A program made the translations under genes and the position numbers. From positions 76,063,797 through 76,127,796 of the forward strand of contig NC_090751.1 of NCBI RefSeq assembly GCF_036898095.1: DNA of 64,000 bases. The letters run 5' to 3'. Numbering within the stretch: the stretch's first letter is position 1; every line of letters starts with the position of its first letter. Origin of the DNA: Palaemon carinicauda. Its lineage: Eukaryota; Arthropoda; Malacostraca; Decapoda; Palaemonidae. Positions 22,893-35,200 of the stretch are shown here, in pieces. The notes beneath the pieces are model-generated. The model did no database searches. It worked only from the letters and a program-made list of their open reading frames with translations, and had not been told where the DNA came from.

Positions 22893-24482
22893 GTAAAAGA
22901 AAGAGAACATGAGTACATGGAAAACAGAGTTATTGCTTACATTACTCTTAAAATTAAGATTCACTAATCTGTAGCTTTGTGTTTTATGTGAGCTCAGGAT
23001 AGGTGAGCTAGAAGAGAAGTAGGAAGACACATACTTGTGAATCCCGTCCAGCCAGTTACCGTGACCTTTTCTGCTAACAATTCCTTAGGACCTGAGGTTC
23101 TAGGGGAGGGAATGATATCCGTATGGGGGAGCGAAACTAGGCTTCCTTATAAAGGAATTGTCTACAGAGTGGAGAGGGTCTGAAATCGTTCAGAACCTAG
23201 AGAAAAGAGGGGGAAAATAGGATAAACCCCCTTATATTTGGGTAGGTCCTGGCAAGAGACTGCACAGAGAAGCACAGAGTATGCTGGAAACATTGTACTG
23301 TACAACCGTACACCCCAGTCACTGTCTTCAAGGTATGAAATAGCAAAGATCAGTCTGGCTATACGGCTGTATAGGTCGACTGCCGGCACGGGGCCGGCAG
23401 CCGGGGGGAAGGGGTGCTTGTCCATGGAAGCCGCAGGAGTGTCGGCGGCAAGCCGGAGGCCAGTCCGGCGGGGTGAATCCATCTAAGGCTACACACTGAG
23501 CAGCAGAGAGGTAGGAAACACCTAAAAGGGCGACTGCTGGCACGGCGGCAGGTCGCCGACAGGATGGTGGCCTCCGGCAGCCGGCAGGCTGTCGGCGTTG
23601 ATGAACCTAGCTGGGTACATAAGATGGAAGGTTGTCTGAGAAGTCGGCGGCAGCGGCGGTGGCCCCCGGCAGCCGGCAGGTTGTCGCCTTAGGTAATCCT
23701 CAGATAGGAGCATCCTATGAAGTAGGAAAGTCACCAGGGTGCTGGCAGCTAGCGGCAGCAAGGGGCGGCGGCCCCCGGCAGCCGGCAGGATGCTGCCTTA
23801 GGTAATCCTCAGATAGGAACATCCTATGAAGTAGGAAAGTCACCTGGGGTACCGGCGGCTAGCGCCGGCAGTGGACCGGCACCATGATAGAAGAGAGAAA
23901 GATAAGGAGGGAGTGGGGAAGGGTAATGTCCGATACCCGACCGACTTCCCTCCGGAAGGAGTGCTCTCATGATAGGAGGGTATATGCTTATCACCCGGTG
24001 GCAGGGAGCCGGCAGATGGCTGGATGCCTATGGTGATCCAAGGGAGGATCAGAGGACACTCACAGAGGGGGGGAGGGTGATCTTCCGCCGGCAGGCAGGC
24101 TACCAACACTACCTTATAGTTCGACTATGAGGGGGAAGTGTAGCTGAGCGGCCAGCCAAGCAGGAGAGCACAGCTTAACCTACAATTCTACCCGAGGGGG
24201 GAATTGTAGGACAGCGGACAGGAGTATGAAGGCAAGCCGTCACAAGGGGATAGAGTGGGGGTAGGGGTCCTGAGGGAGCAGAAGGGGTCGTGACCCTAAA
24301 GCTCCCAAGGGGTGGGGGAATCTGTTAGATGTTATACTACCCACGCAGGAGAGAAGCACTCTCCAACCCTAGGGTAGGTTAGCTCAGAGTAGGAACAGCA
24401 CTGGTGTACTGTCCTAAACTATAATAAAACAGAATCCCCCAAGGCCTAACCTAAACCAGGAGAGCTTCTCCTAGACTTTGAC
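22893..24482 (-). other. 5' leader of element B with GCCGGC-rich island
   Basis: Non-coding and homologous to 9745-11325 of element A on the opposite strand. A GCCGGC/CCGGCAGCCGGCAGG-rich island spans 23360-24070 and contains a direct repeat (TAGGTAATCCTCAGATAGGA at about 23691 and 23800). Leader homology ends near 24483 at the Tc1 fragment. Confidence 0.6.
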
Positions 24483-25297
24483 CTGGCCAGTCAGTAATAA
24501 AGTCCACTTCGCTATTTTCTAGCCACTTTTTCACCTTCTTAGCCGTGTGGCAAGGTGCACCGTCCTGCTGAAAAATTTCCGCTTCAGTAGCGGCAAAACA
24601 ATCGGCTAAACTATCCTTTAAAATTTTCAGATACCGGTCAGCATTAACCGTCACACCTTTAGGAAGAAAAACAAGGCTTAGGGTACCACCGTAAGCAAAA
24701 GTGCCCCATACCATAAGGGATGCTGGGTGCTTAACTGTCTTGGCCGTGAGATTAGGCTTAAGAGGGTCCGAACCCTTGCGCCTCCAAACTTTTTTCCCGG
24801 CTGTTTCACTCACACAAAAGGTCGCTTCATCACTCCACAAAACACTTCGCCACTGCTCCAAGGTCCAATCCTTGTATGTCTTGGCAAAAGCAACCCTCCT
24901 CTTCCTTTGTTTCTCGGTTAAAGCTAGCTTTTTTCTGGCAAGAACTTTCTCGTAGTCGAGGCGCTTCGACAGGTTTTCCTGGATCGTACAAACACTGACG
25001 TCGTTCAACAATTTAGGGTTCTGTTCCTTCAGTTGCTTCGCTGTTAAGGTTGGATTTGCATCAAGGCTTCGTTTTAAAAGTAACAAAGTACGATCAGGGA
25101 TCTTCTGGGGGGGGGGGACCAGCATGGGAATGAGAAGGGATCTCGTCGCGACCCCCTTCCTTGAACTTGGCTATCAAGCGCCGCACTGTCCTCTCGTTTA
25201 CGCCGGTGTTCTTAACAATTTCCTTCGTTTGAAGACCTAACTTATGACGAGTTATCACTCTAACAATATCATCGTGACTTGTACAGGGTTTAGACAT
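24483..25297 (-). pseudogene. Tc1/mariner-type transposase, frameshifted and truncated
   Basis: Cut-and-paste transposase. Starts at 25297 (MSKPCTSHDD) with a paired-type helix-turn-helix (NTGVNERTVRRLIAKFKEGG). A C-run (G-run at 25107-25116 on plus) near the GPPPP stretch shifts the frame. The second part runs from 25125 with the first catalytic Asp in VLWSDEATFCV and the second in FQQDGAPCHTAKKVKKWL. The frame breaks off right after DWPGQS, just before the third catalytic residue, where it abuts leader DNA of element B. No terminal inverted repeats were identified. Inactive. Confidence 0.85.
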
Positions 25298-25583
25298 CAC
25301 TGGGGGGGGGGGGGGGTTTGTTACACAAAAATGCCACGCAAATTCACTAAAGAATGATTGCAACTCGGCCTTCTAAACGGAACACGACCTCACTTCACGG
25401 CTTAAGGAAATACACTGGCTACTTTCCACCCACGCAGATGAGTAGGTGATAACTTGGACAAAAAGATGCCAATTAGTCAATAAGTCTCAGTCGATTTTTT
25501 ACCCGATGATCGTGATGACTCCGAAAGACGCGGAACGAAGTGTCCGGCCAGTCCGCACTGACTGTATATATTTATATGGAGGG

Positions 25584-26465
25584 TGGTCTTTTTGGCCGAT
25601 GTCACTTCGTCCGACGACACTTCGTCCGCCGACACTTCGTCCGACGACACTTCGTCCACGTCTTTTGGTCCAATGTCTTTTCGTCCGATGGAATTTTGGT
25701 CCAACGACATTAGGTCCAATTTCTAAAAAAAACAAATGTTTGAAGAGATTGTTATTGCCGTTTGCTTCACTTCTCTATTAAAAGCTTATACCTTATTGGC
25801 TTTTGTGATAAAGTAATATGCTAATCTTTTTAATTACTCCATTAGTCATGCTTAACATTCTCTCTCTCCTTATCTTTCTTTAGTATGGTACTATATATAT
25901 AGTGTGCTGCAAGTTTAGTACTTTAGTTTCTGAATCTGCCCATCCCGAAGAAGAAAAGAAAAGTAAAACGTTCAGCGGGTGGAGCACATTTGAACATTTG
26001 GAAATCTATCAAAACCTTGAAGATGGAAGAAGGATTTATTCAAGGTAATATAACTCAAATACTTCGAGTAGATCCTTCAAATTCTTGTTCACAATATCAA
26101 AAAATCACCAAACGTCTCAAAAGATTAGTAACTGGATATGAGTCAACGAGGAAAACAGATTTTTGGAAAATGCGGCATATGCACCAATTTCACTCCTATA
26201 CTTTAGATTTTGGCAGTTAATTATTATATTATTATAAACAACAAGGGAGAACGTCCTTATAAGGTTTAAAATATCTATTTAGGAAGTCATGAATTGGCTA
26301 GGATTTTCTTTTTTCTTTTATGGCTTGAAACAGTTCGAAATATGACCAAATGTCGTTGGACCAAAAGTCCATCGGACGAAAAGACCATCGGACGAAAAGA
26401 CATTGGACAAAAAGACATGGACGAACTGTCGTCGGATGAAGTGACATCGGACAAAAAGTCGGTAC
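25584..26465 (+). mobile_element. internally deleted Mutator-like (MULE) DNA transposon
   Basis: Long terminal inverted repeats: the left (25584-25723) and the reverse complement of the right (26340-26465) share GATGTCACTTC[GA]TCCGACGAC, GTCTTTT[GT]GTCCAATGTC and TTTTGGTCCAACGACATT. Each is built from repeated [TG]TCGTCCGA-type words. The left copy has about two extra 14-15-bp units. A remnant of transposase C-terminus lies between. No 9-bp target duplication is evident at the edges I chose, so edges are approximate. Confidence 0.8.
25936..26220 (+). pseudogene. MULE transposase C-terminal remnant
   Basis: The frame carries HLNIWKSIKTLKMEEGFIQG, then RVDPSNSCSQYQKITKRLK and a TDFWKMRHMHQF end. 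It resembles the C-terminal end of arthropod FLYWCH-type MULE transposases (W-x-FI-x2-LK-x-E...). The catalytic core and zinc finger are missing, so the element could move only with help. Family identification is from recognition of this pattern plus the MULE-like TIRs. Confidence 0.6.
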
Positions 26466-26509
26466 ACGATATATACATACATACATACATGGATTCACTC
26501 CCCAAATAA

Positions 26510-27500
26510 GACAGAAATGGACAACAGTTTTGCTTGTCAAAAACTTAAATCTATTTAAATCAGCCCACTGCATAATTTTGTTAATTGAGAGTTGTAGTTT
26601 TCTATCAACCATCAACATTCTAGATCCAGCAAAAGATATGGAGATTTCATCTAAAATAATGTTGAGATAATATCTTTGGGAATGTTGGAGGATATTCCAT
26701 CAATGGCCAGTGCAAACATGGTTACAGTTATCACATTACCTTGGGGAACTACTTCTTTCTGACATTTCCTCTCTGATAGAGTTTCACCCACTCTCACTTA
26801 AAAAAATCTATGTGAAATGAATAATGATAGCTCTCTTCTTAATCCTAATTCATGAATGGTTTTAAGTATACCATATCTCCATGCAGTATCATATGCCTTT
26901 TCAAGGTCAAAAAGACTGCTATATGGTGTTGTTTGGAAGCAAAGGCTTCACAAATAGATGATTCCAATTGTATCAACGCATCAGTCGTTGAGTGCATTTT
27001 TCTAAATCCACACTGGATAGGTAATAAAATACCCTTATTTTCCAACTACCACATCAACCTTGCATTGACCATGTTTTCCATGATCTTACATAAGCATCAT
27101 GTCAATGTAATTGGTCGATAGTTTGCTACTGAAAACTTATCCTTACCAAGTTTTAAAAAGGCTAAAATAATAAGACTTCCCAAATACTTGGATAACTATG
27201 ATCATGCCATATTCTGTTAATAATGATTAAAATATATAACTTGGTATTAACAGGTACAAGTTTAATCATTGCATATGAAATTCTATTGGGTCCAGGGCTA
27301 TATCACTACAAGTAGCTATTGCAGAATCAAATTCTCTTTCAGTAAAAGGAGAATTGTATGAATCTTCCCTTCCTGTTGACAAATTAAAAATTTTCTCTTC
27401 TTCACTGTTCCTATACTGGTGACCAGAACCTGCTTCACACTTGCTTGATACAATTGAGAAATGATCAGCCAGGGCATTGCTAACATCATTTGCTCAAGTC
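26510..27500 (-). pseudogene. Jockey-type LINE reverse transcriptase, decayed
   Basis: Minus-strand RT fragments. EEEKIFNLSTGRED and FTEREFDSAIATCSDIA (about 27380-27300) are finger-region motifs. LLPIQCGFRKMHSTTDALIQLE (about 27045-26960) is the conserved CGFR-x4-T region. INKIMQWADLNRFKFLTSKT (about 26575-26520) is the thumb-side W-x2-x-N-x-FKF motif. Several stops and frameshifts occur. The sequence ends at the MULE edge near 26466-26510, so the RT C-terminus is missing. Confidence 0.7.
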
Positions 27501-28038
27501 ATATACTGATCATTCACCTTCAACAGTGGTGGTGGGTTGGGGGTGAATTTGCGTGTTTTATTTTTTTTCCTATTTTTTTTTTTACTCTCCTCAACACAGA
27601 TGGTGGTGTTCTACTGTTAAAGGAGGAAACAAAAGACACCGAAGACTGGTGCCCAGCTTCTTTCATTGCATGACGGAACTGTGCTCTACTTTTCTTGTAT
27701 ATAATTAAATTCTCCTCATTGTGGTGTCTGCACAATCGTGTTAATAACTTTCTGGGGGCTCTGTGCAGAACAGTTAGTTCTGAAGACTAACAGGGAACCG
27801 GTCGTCATTTGAATAACCTTGTTGTTTTGGGAATTGAATTGACTCCTACTGCATGAAGAGTTCCATTCAGTAAGTCTATGGCATCATCAACACTTTCAAA
27901 GTGTTCTAAATTTCCTTCAATTTCGCTTAACTCACAAAATCTATCCTAGTTCGCCTTGTCAAGATTCCATCGTGGCGATCTCTGTACAAGTGGACCATTG
28001 TTTGTTTTCATAATGATTGGTGCCTGATCACTAGTATG

Positions 28039-28400
28039 CTAATCATATAATGTCCTCCAATCAAAATCGAAAAGGCAATTAGAGCTTGCGATTGATGGGT
28101 CAATGCATGACAAGGTACCTATCTGGACATGAAAGTGTGTGGGCTCTCCTGTATTAAAGAGTCCGATATCCTCATTTTCCACAATTGATGATATAATATT
28201 GCCCCTCATGTTTGCTAAAACATAACCCCACAAAGTATGTCTACCATTTAAATCTCCAAATAAAAGAAAAGGTTGAAGGAGTAGTTGATACACCTCTACT
28301 AAATTATCATAGGAAATGCTATCATTTAGTGGCAAATACAGAGCGCAAATTATATATTTTCTCTGTATATCAATCTATACAGTCACTGCCTGCAAAGGTG
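28039..28400 (-). pseudogene. LINE AP-endonuclease domain fragment
   Basis: The open frame 28335-28039 has LLFGDLNGRHTLWGY with the GD-x-N-x-R-H catalytic motif of LINE endonucleases. NTGEPTHFHVQIGTLSCIDP and a D-x-D-WRTL segment follow. This domain nicks target DNA in target-primed reverse transcription. It lies between ORF1 (higher coordinates) and RT (lower), the normal Jockey order on this strand. Confidence 0.75.
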
Positions 28401-28655
28401 TACAAATAGACAAAGATATTTGGGGAACCTCTCGACAAACGTATAGGAGACATCTGCCATGGCTACCTACTTGGAGGTCAACTGGTGGCCTCTAAATAAT
28501 ATATTCGCGAGGACAAGGAGTGTTATGATTAAGTTTGCTCTTCTATAGATATATATAATAATGGGGGAGTGCCCATGAATGAGGAGCTTAAGCTCTTCAT
28601 ATTTGGTCCTTATACCCTGACAATTCCATTGGAAAAGGGAGGAAAAAACTATGGT

Positions 28656-29690
28656 TTATTTTTCGGAAGACACCTTGGATGAAGTCTTTCCATTGGCAAT
28701 TTTTGATCTAACACTATATACCGGAGGTTTTCTTGAAGATAGTCTTGATAAATTGGGTGTTGTGTTTGTGTTTTTATTTTTGGCCTGTTGATCTAATTGT
28801 AGAGGGGGATGGTGGACCTCAACTTGAATCTCTGATTTAATTAAATTGCCTTCCGGTTGACCAGAAACATCAACAGACAAAACATTATATTTATTCAATC
28901 TCATGACTTTAATGTTTCTTATGGAAGCAGGTGAGAGAGATGGAGGTCTCTCTCGTTTCCGATTAATAGTTGGTGAGCTACAAGGTTTTTGGTCCTTCTC
29001 CACCACAGGTGCACCTGGTAACTTGGTTTCAAGTTGAACCTCCGTCAAATCAGGCAAGGATATGGCCTGAGAGGGGTTAGTACTATTGTTGGTAATGGGG
29101 GACGAAGGCTGTACAGAGATAGGCAATGACCCAGTATTAATACACCATGGCAAAGCTTCAGCAGGCAATATATTTACCTCGTCATGCATTACTTTATTAC
29201 TAGATGTTGTGTTTCTTTTGTTAAAACTACTGGCAGTACTAGGTGGGTTTGATGTCTCCTATGGTAAATTTCCTATGGATTTCAATGCCTTTGCATAGCT
29301 GTTTTGTTTATTCAATAGTCTTTTGGCATGTCCTATACTTATGTGCTCCACACTATATTTGTTGAGGGCAGCTTTTTCTGGCATATATAACTCGCAGATC
29401 CTATCAGTGGATTTATGATTTGGGTTGCACTTCAAACACCTTAAGTACTGTATACACTCTCCATGTTAAGATATGAAGCAAATGCTACACATTTTTTTGA
29501 TTATACAAACTTTAGAAGGGTGTCCGAATTAAAAACAGTTGAAACACTGTAATGGCTTCTGCTTGAAAGGTCGTACTTTAATCCTTTCACTCTCAATAAC
29601 AATATAGGAAGGTACATCAGCATCCTGGAAAGTAAGAATAATCATTGATGTTCTAGAAACTTTATGCACCCTCCATACTGTTGTAATGGG
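28656..29690 (-). pseudogene. LINE ORF1 (gag-like) with three zinc knuckles
   Basis: From about 29690, HKVSRTSMIILTFQDADVPSY leads into FKQKPLQCFNC and three CCHC-type knuckles (29546-29395): CFNC-x4-GHPSKVC, CSIC-x4-HGEC and CLKCNPNHKSTDRIC. In-frame stops fall inside the first and second knuckles. SIGHAKRLLNKQ follows, then a serine/proline-rich tail that ends at 28656. It packages LINE RNA in intact Jockey elements. The stops show it is a relic. Confidence 0.75.
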
Positions 29691-29699
29691 AGAATGTTA

Positions 29700-32284
29700 T
29701 CCTTTTGGTATTTTGATTTTTTTCTGTGAAATTGATTCATCATCCAACTCTAATATCTTTAAAATTATCTCTGTTAGTAATATTGATTATGAAAATCATT
29801 TAAAGAAAATTTATTTCATGAACGAATGCATGTAACATTATTGCCATTACCTTCTTATGTTTTTCTCTCTCTATCTAATACGTGGTCTTGAGTCGTTCTT
29901 TTTATTTTCGTTTTGGCCCTACTGGCATGAGAGAAACACGTAGGAGAAGCCGAATGGGCATGCTTCCCCGTCCATTAAAGATATTTGGTTTGGGTCATTA
30001 GAGAAGACATTGATGTATCCCTTTTCAAAGGTAAGACTTCGTTATAATCTAGAAGATTATTATAAGGATAGGGAATATTATGTTATAGATAGAGAGGAAA
30101 AGGGATCAGAATGGATGCAGTGGCTTGCCAATTCCCGGTAAAGTTTGCATACACCCTCGTGGTCATGTTGCATCATTTTACAAGACACCCTATTTATTCA
30201 CTTGAGTATGATACATTCTTTTCTTTTTTAAAAAAAGGGGGATGTGAACATGTTAGTAACATTAAGACCTCCTCGTTTTCCTGAAAACCATATTAACTGT
30301 ACGAAAAGTAATGGTTCCTCATATGTAAATTTATTTTCAATGCCAAGAGGGCGTCACGAAGTAGTCGACCTGTAGGACACCTCGGGACTCCCCCTTTCCC
30401 TCTCTCCCATGGAAAATTCCATTGTTTATGATCTTAGATTGGGCTATACAATTGTTTCTGAAAGTCCAGCAGATATTTTTATTATCAATTGAATAGTTAT
30501 ATTTCCTTTGGAAAATAGTTTAGGCTATAAAAATTATTCAATGTCATTAGGTATATGAGTTAACCTATGTCCTCCTATACCCTCCCTAACCTAGACACAG
30601 TGGGCACAGAAACCTTCTATAGCCTAGCCTAGAATTGCCTATAAACCTTGAGTAGGGTATTTTTAAAGAGGTTTGAGGAGGCCTAGCCTATGCTATATTG
30701 CGTTAAAGGGCATATTAGCCTAATTTACCTCACTTAACCTTGTAAGATTTCCCTTGCCTCTTAAACCTTGAAGGTAACCACCTCTATTTTCACATATATT
30801 ATTTGTTCTTTTGGAAAATTGAAAACTATAGTTTCATATTATTGTAAAATTATTAAATAGAAGTGTCCTGTAATTTTGTTTTGAAACTGAAGCATAGTAA
30901 TTATATTTTTTTCTTTGTTATTACAAAGCTTTTAGAGGTAGGCATTATTATTTGAAGAATAAGAAAATTAAATAACTGTAATAATTACAGGGAACCAGTC
31001 TTGGAGACCTGTGAGCATGAATCAGTCTGGGAGATCTGTGATCTTGGACTCAGTCTGGAAGATCAAATTATGGAATAGTGTACAACATTTTGAACTGAAT
31101 AAAACTAGAGATAAGGATCACGTCTCTCTCTCTTACACGTCGAATGTCAAGTTCACTATTGATGAATAATGAAAATTTATGTCAGGAGGAAAAGAAAAAT
31201 CTATCGTGACACTGTAAATTCATACAGATCTTTATTGAAAACTACTCCCCTTCCATAGCTAAAATTCAGGTGGTGTTTGACATCTAATTCAATATTGTCA
31301 CTAATTGTCTTTAGGTTAGATAATATGACTGAATGTGTGGATGATTTGGCATGGATGAGGAAATTATTTTTTCCAAAGCGGGATATATCACCTGGAGGAA
31401 TGGTTCCTAATTTTTTTTCTATATAAATTTACAAATTCTAAAATAATTCACTGTACTCCCTTTAGGCACCTCAAAAAGCCACATTGGTTGTTTTGGCTTT
31501 CTGTGGGAAGATTTGCCTACACCAATAACTTTTTCACACCAGTCGGCAGGTATATTATATGTCCAAGTTTGTTGGTACCTTACCACACAAGGCACTGTTA
31601 ATATTGAAATTACTAATTTTAACATACACAATGTTACTAATGGTATTAAATGCTTCATCATGACTATTATAAGACACCCATAAATCACATTTATCAGCTT
31701 GATGTTATGTTGTTATCTCCTATACCATCCCATAACTTAAATGCTCTATATAGCTCATCATAATTAGTATCTTATTGAAATTTGGGTAACATGAAGAATT
31801 CCCAGTTTCTTTTTGTTGCCCACCATCAAAGGAGTTGATTTTCATAGCAGAAGCAAGCTAGTTATTCACCTCTTATCAAAGGATGTCAGTCCTCCTATCC
31901 TACGTGGCTAAATGTGAGATGTTTCACTGGGGACCAGTCCTCTATTAGAGACGGGGTGCCTCTCTTTAGGTGGGCGGTCACTGGTCAGAGGGGTAGTTAG
32001 CCGCTCCCACCGATGACTCCAACGGCTGGCATCACCCATTACCTGCAAATATGGGTGACTTAAAACCAGATCACTGGAGCCTGACTCTTAACAAACTAAG
32101 TCTTCACCCAATGGGGTCTGCCAGATGGCGATGGCGTCTAAATTTGTACACCCTGCGCCAAGTCCACTAAAGCAGCCAAATTATAATCAAACAAGCTAAA
32201 GTCATCCAAAAGTACATGCCCAAGAGCAAGAGATGGGAGAATAAAAGAAATAAGCAAAGGTGGGACAAATCATTCGTCGGGCAC
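29700..32284. other. gene-free stretch, no element recognised
   Basis: AT-rich, with several CCTAACCT/TAGCCTA words at 30560-30760. There are no long frames with known motifs. 31419-31688 has a minus-strand 89-codon frame without recognisable domains. 31930-32160 is GC-richer, with sequence resembling a repetitive-element tail (GGGCGGTCACTGGTC, CACCCATTACCTGCAAATATG), but I cannot name it. Confidence 0.45.
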
Positions 32285-35200
32285 GGTCAGTTTATTACTT
32301 TTGTCTACTAGATTTTCTGGATATCCATCAAATATAACAATAGCATTTCTCTTGTAGTGGTTCTTTACATATTCAGTATGCCTCTTTAGAAAGGCTGAAA
32401 TCATCTCTTAATTTTGACAAACGACTCAATGCATCAGAATTCCTCAATCAATAACAAAAACTGTATCTCCAACAATTCGTGAGCCACTAAAAGGTGCAAA
32501 TAGTTCATACATCATGGATTTCTTGGTTTTGCATATTCCTATTTCATCAAAAATGGACAAGGGACATGGAGGTACTTCATACTCAAAGTTAAGTTTGAAT
32601 AGTTCTTGGTGAATGAAATTCTTCAAAATAACATCTCAGGTTCAACTGGACATGCAACATTTCGTATTTTTACTCCTGTCATAGCAGCTCCTATGGGTTT
32701 GACTATTTCTCCATGCAAACTTGAGTTTTGCACAGTTACTGCCAATAATATTGACTTTGCTACAGCATCATAAGCATTATGAGGATTTGTTTCTATATCT
32801 CCCGTTACTCCTGTACTTATCAACATGTCATCAAAATCTTGAGATGGTGGGTGGGATGAGAACCAGCCTACAAAGTGCTGAAAATCTTCATTGTCTCTTG
32901 AAATACGAGCCTTTCTGGCATTTATATGCGGCTCTCCTGGATTGTAAACATCACAATACTCCTCAATTCTCTCTTTGATCCTCAAATTTATAGGCATTCC
33001 AAGAACCCCTCTGGTTAGCACAGAGTCTGACATTCCTTTACCATGGGTCAGTTCACAAGAACTCTTCACGGAACGCATCAAAGTTGGTTCAATGGTCATG
33101 TCAGACCCGATACCGGACCAAAATTGCTCCGACCTTCTTATTGTAAAATAACCCTTTTGAATATAACCTTCATATTCCTTTGGAGTTATGCAGTCCTTCA
33201 GGTCTAACATGTCTTGTAGATACAACTGAGCTGATTTCCATACAAGAAATGGCCACTGGCATGAAAATAGGGTAGCATCTTTTGATTTGTTTACAGTTGG
33301 AGTTTCCAGTTACCTTATCGCTTTGCTTCAATAAACTGTTTTACCAATGTTATAATTTCAAAATACTGCATCCAGAGTTTTGCAGTTGCACATTTACTAA
33401 TCAAATTCAAGTGTACCATTAAAATTGCAAAGCAAATTATGTAGCACTTCATTGTCAATCAATGTACAGTTGATCTTCTGTAAGTCTGCTTCTATTGTTG
33501 AATGTTCATGAGAAGAGAGATCAGTTTCATTCAAAATTAGTGTAGCCAGTGCAGCATGTGCAAGTATGTGTTCCTGAGAGCTCTTGCATAAGCATGCCCA
33601 GTCAACATTTTGTCAACAGATGCACTTGCATATGCAGTATTATAAAGTTCTCTTATTCTATTTCCATTCATGATGTAACCAATTGCACCCATAAAAGACC
33701 GAGTGAAAACCACATAGGCGTACAATAACATTATCTAGGTATTCGGTTTGATCACATTTAGCTAAAATGTCACGAGCCTTCATATACAAGGGTTGGTCAA
33801 AGGTTACATAGCAACTTTGTTGTTTCTGTTCTGTGCATTTCTCTACAGCTTGGTTAAGTACTGTGTATATTGTGTCATAATCTGTAGGTGGAGATTTTGT
33901 AAAAGGAACATATAAGATCTGGGACACATCATATGGCAAGTGTGCAGTACATTCCTCCATGCATGCATTCCAAACTGGACACACTATCTTCTTTTGCCAT
34001 TTTCCAAGTAGCCACATAAGTTCCGTTGTTATTACTGACACATTGGTGGAAACTCCATTGATATTTGCTAAATCTCTAACTTTTATTTGCAACAGTCCCC
34101 CAGCACCTCTGTTTCCACATGCGTTAATGGGAACAAGGCAAAATCGTCCAACAGAGGATGCACAGGGGATCTTTTGTAGTCTTCTTATTGGCTGATTTGA
34201 AGTAGGATCATTTGGAGAAGGTGTGACACACTGAATTCCTCCCATACTGAAGAAGATGTTGAATCCACCAATCGTAAAAATTTTCACATCAGCATTGTCA
34301 AACACAAACTGTGTTAATCAATTGGTCTGAGTTTCCCTAGCAGGATGATGTACAGCTGATACTTGAAAGAGGGATGTCTCAGCATAGTAAGAATATAATC
34401 CCAAGGTAGAGAGTACATTCAGTAAGTGCTTAGAACCATTACCTTTGACCGAGATGAACAGAAAGGCCTATTTGTAGAGGGGATATGAAAGAATGTGGTC
34501 CAGCTGCAGTCAGAATAGCGTGTGAAATTGATGTGCACTTCTTATCCCAATTACTTTTATCGCTTTTCTTGTTCTTTAGTACAACAGTTTTAACAAGACA
34601 GCTGAGGGTATCTGTTATAAGAGAATCCATGTCAGTTAAGAAATTTTCTGGACATGGATACAGATCAGTTTCATATATCTGGGACCTTATATCTTCAGCA
34701 TTTATTTTGGCGACTGCATTTACTACTCAAAGTCGCTCTTCTTTCTCGCCCTTACTACTTTGTTTTTCATACCAAATATCAGTCAGAATTTTGTTCACTG
34801 AAACAATAATGCGTTCTCCATATCTTCCTTTCAGTTCAGACTATTGTTTTTTCAATTGGTAGCTCACCCTCATCTGCTTCAAAAATTTTACTGACAGTAA
34901 ATTGACTTTCTTCTCTATTTCCTTCAAGGTAGTTCAAAGCATGTGTCACTGCCTCATTTATTTTCAGAAAATCATATGAAGCTTCTTTTTCAAAAAAAAA
35001 AAAAAAAAAAAAAAAAACACCCACAAGCATTAAGGAAGACAAAATCTGAGACTAGACTTCTCCAAGACAGTGTAGGCACTTGAGAGAGTTCCTGTCTTGA
35101 CTGGAAAGCTTCAGCACTCCTTGCTTTTGTGTACACCTACATACACTTCACACTTTTCAAGCCTTTTAATTGATACTGTTTTCAATCTTCCCATTTCATG

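Larger units (their letters stand above)
17033..24482 (-). mobile_element. DIRS-like YR retrotransposon B, 5' end lost
   Basis: Minus-strand element closely related to A: leader (24482-22891), splice acceptor, gag, RT-RH, methyltransferase-like frame, YR, 3' UTR, ICR (17534-17443) and right ITR (17442-17033). The left ITR and about 1.1 kb of leader are missing; leader homology stops at a Tc1 element near 24483. A and B proteins align throughout but differ at many positions, so this is not a fresh inverted duplication. Confidence 0.87.

Noticed and set aside
25499..25735. Overlapping minus-strand frames rich in GRSVVGRSV repeats
   Set aside because: Translation of the repeated words in the MULE terminal inverted repeat.
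29700..31400. Telomere-like TTAGG/CCTAA words
   Set aside because: Scattered CCTAACCT words only; no tandem array.
31419..31688. 89-codon minus-strand frame with a hydrophobic N-terminus
   Set aside because: It resembles a signal anchor, but there is no homology I recognise, no splice context and the base composition of the surroundings.
31930..32165. Possible LINE 3' tail or satellite (GGGCGGTCACTGGTC region)
   Set aside because: It looks repetitive, but I cannot match it to a family or find a second copy in the window.
34996..35018. Poly-A tract as the tail of an inserted retroposon
   Set aside because: No target duplication or source gene is visible; homopolymer expansion within the relic gene is simpler.
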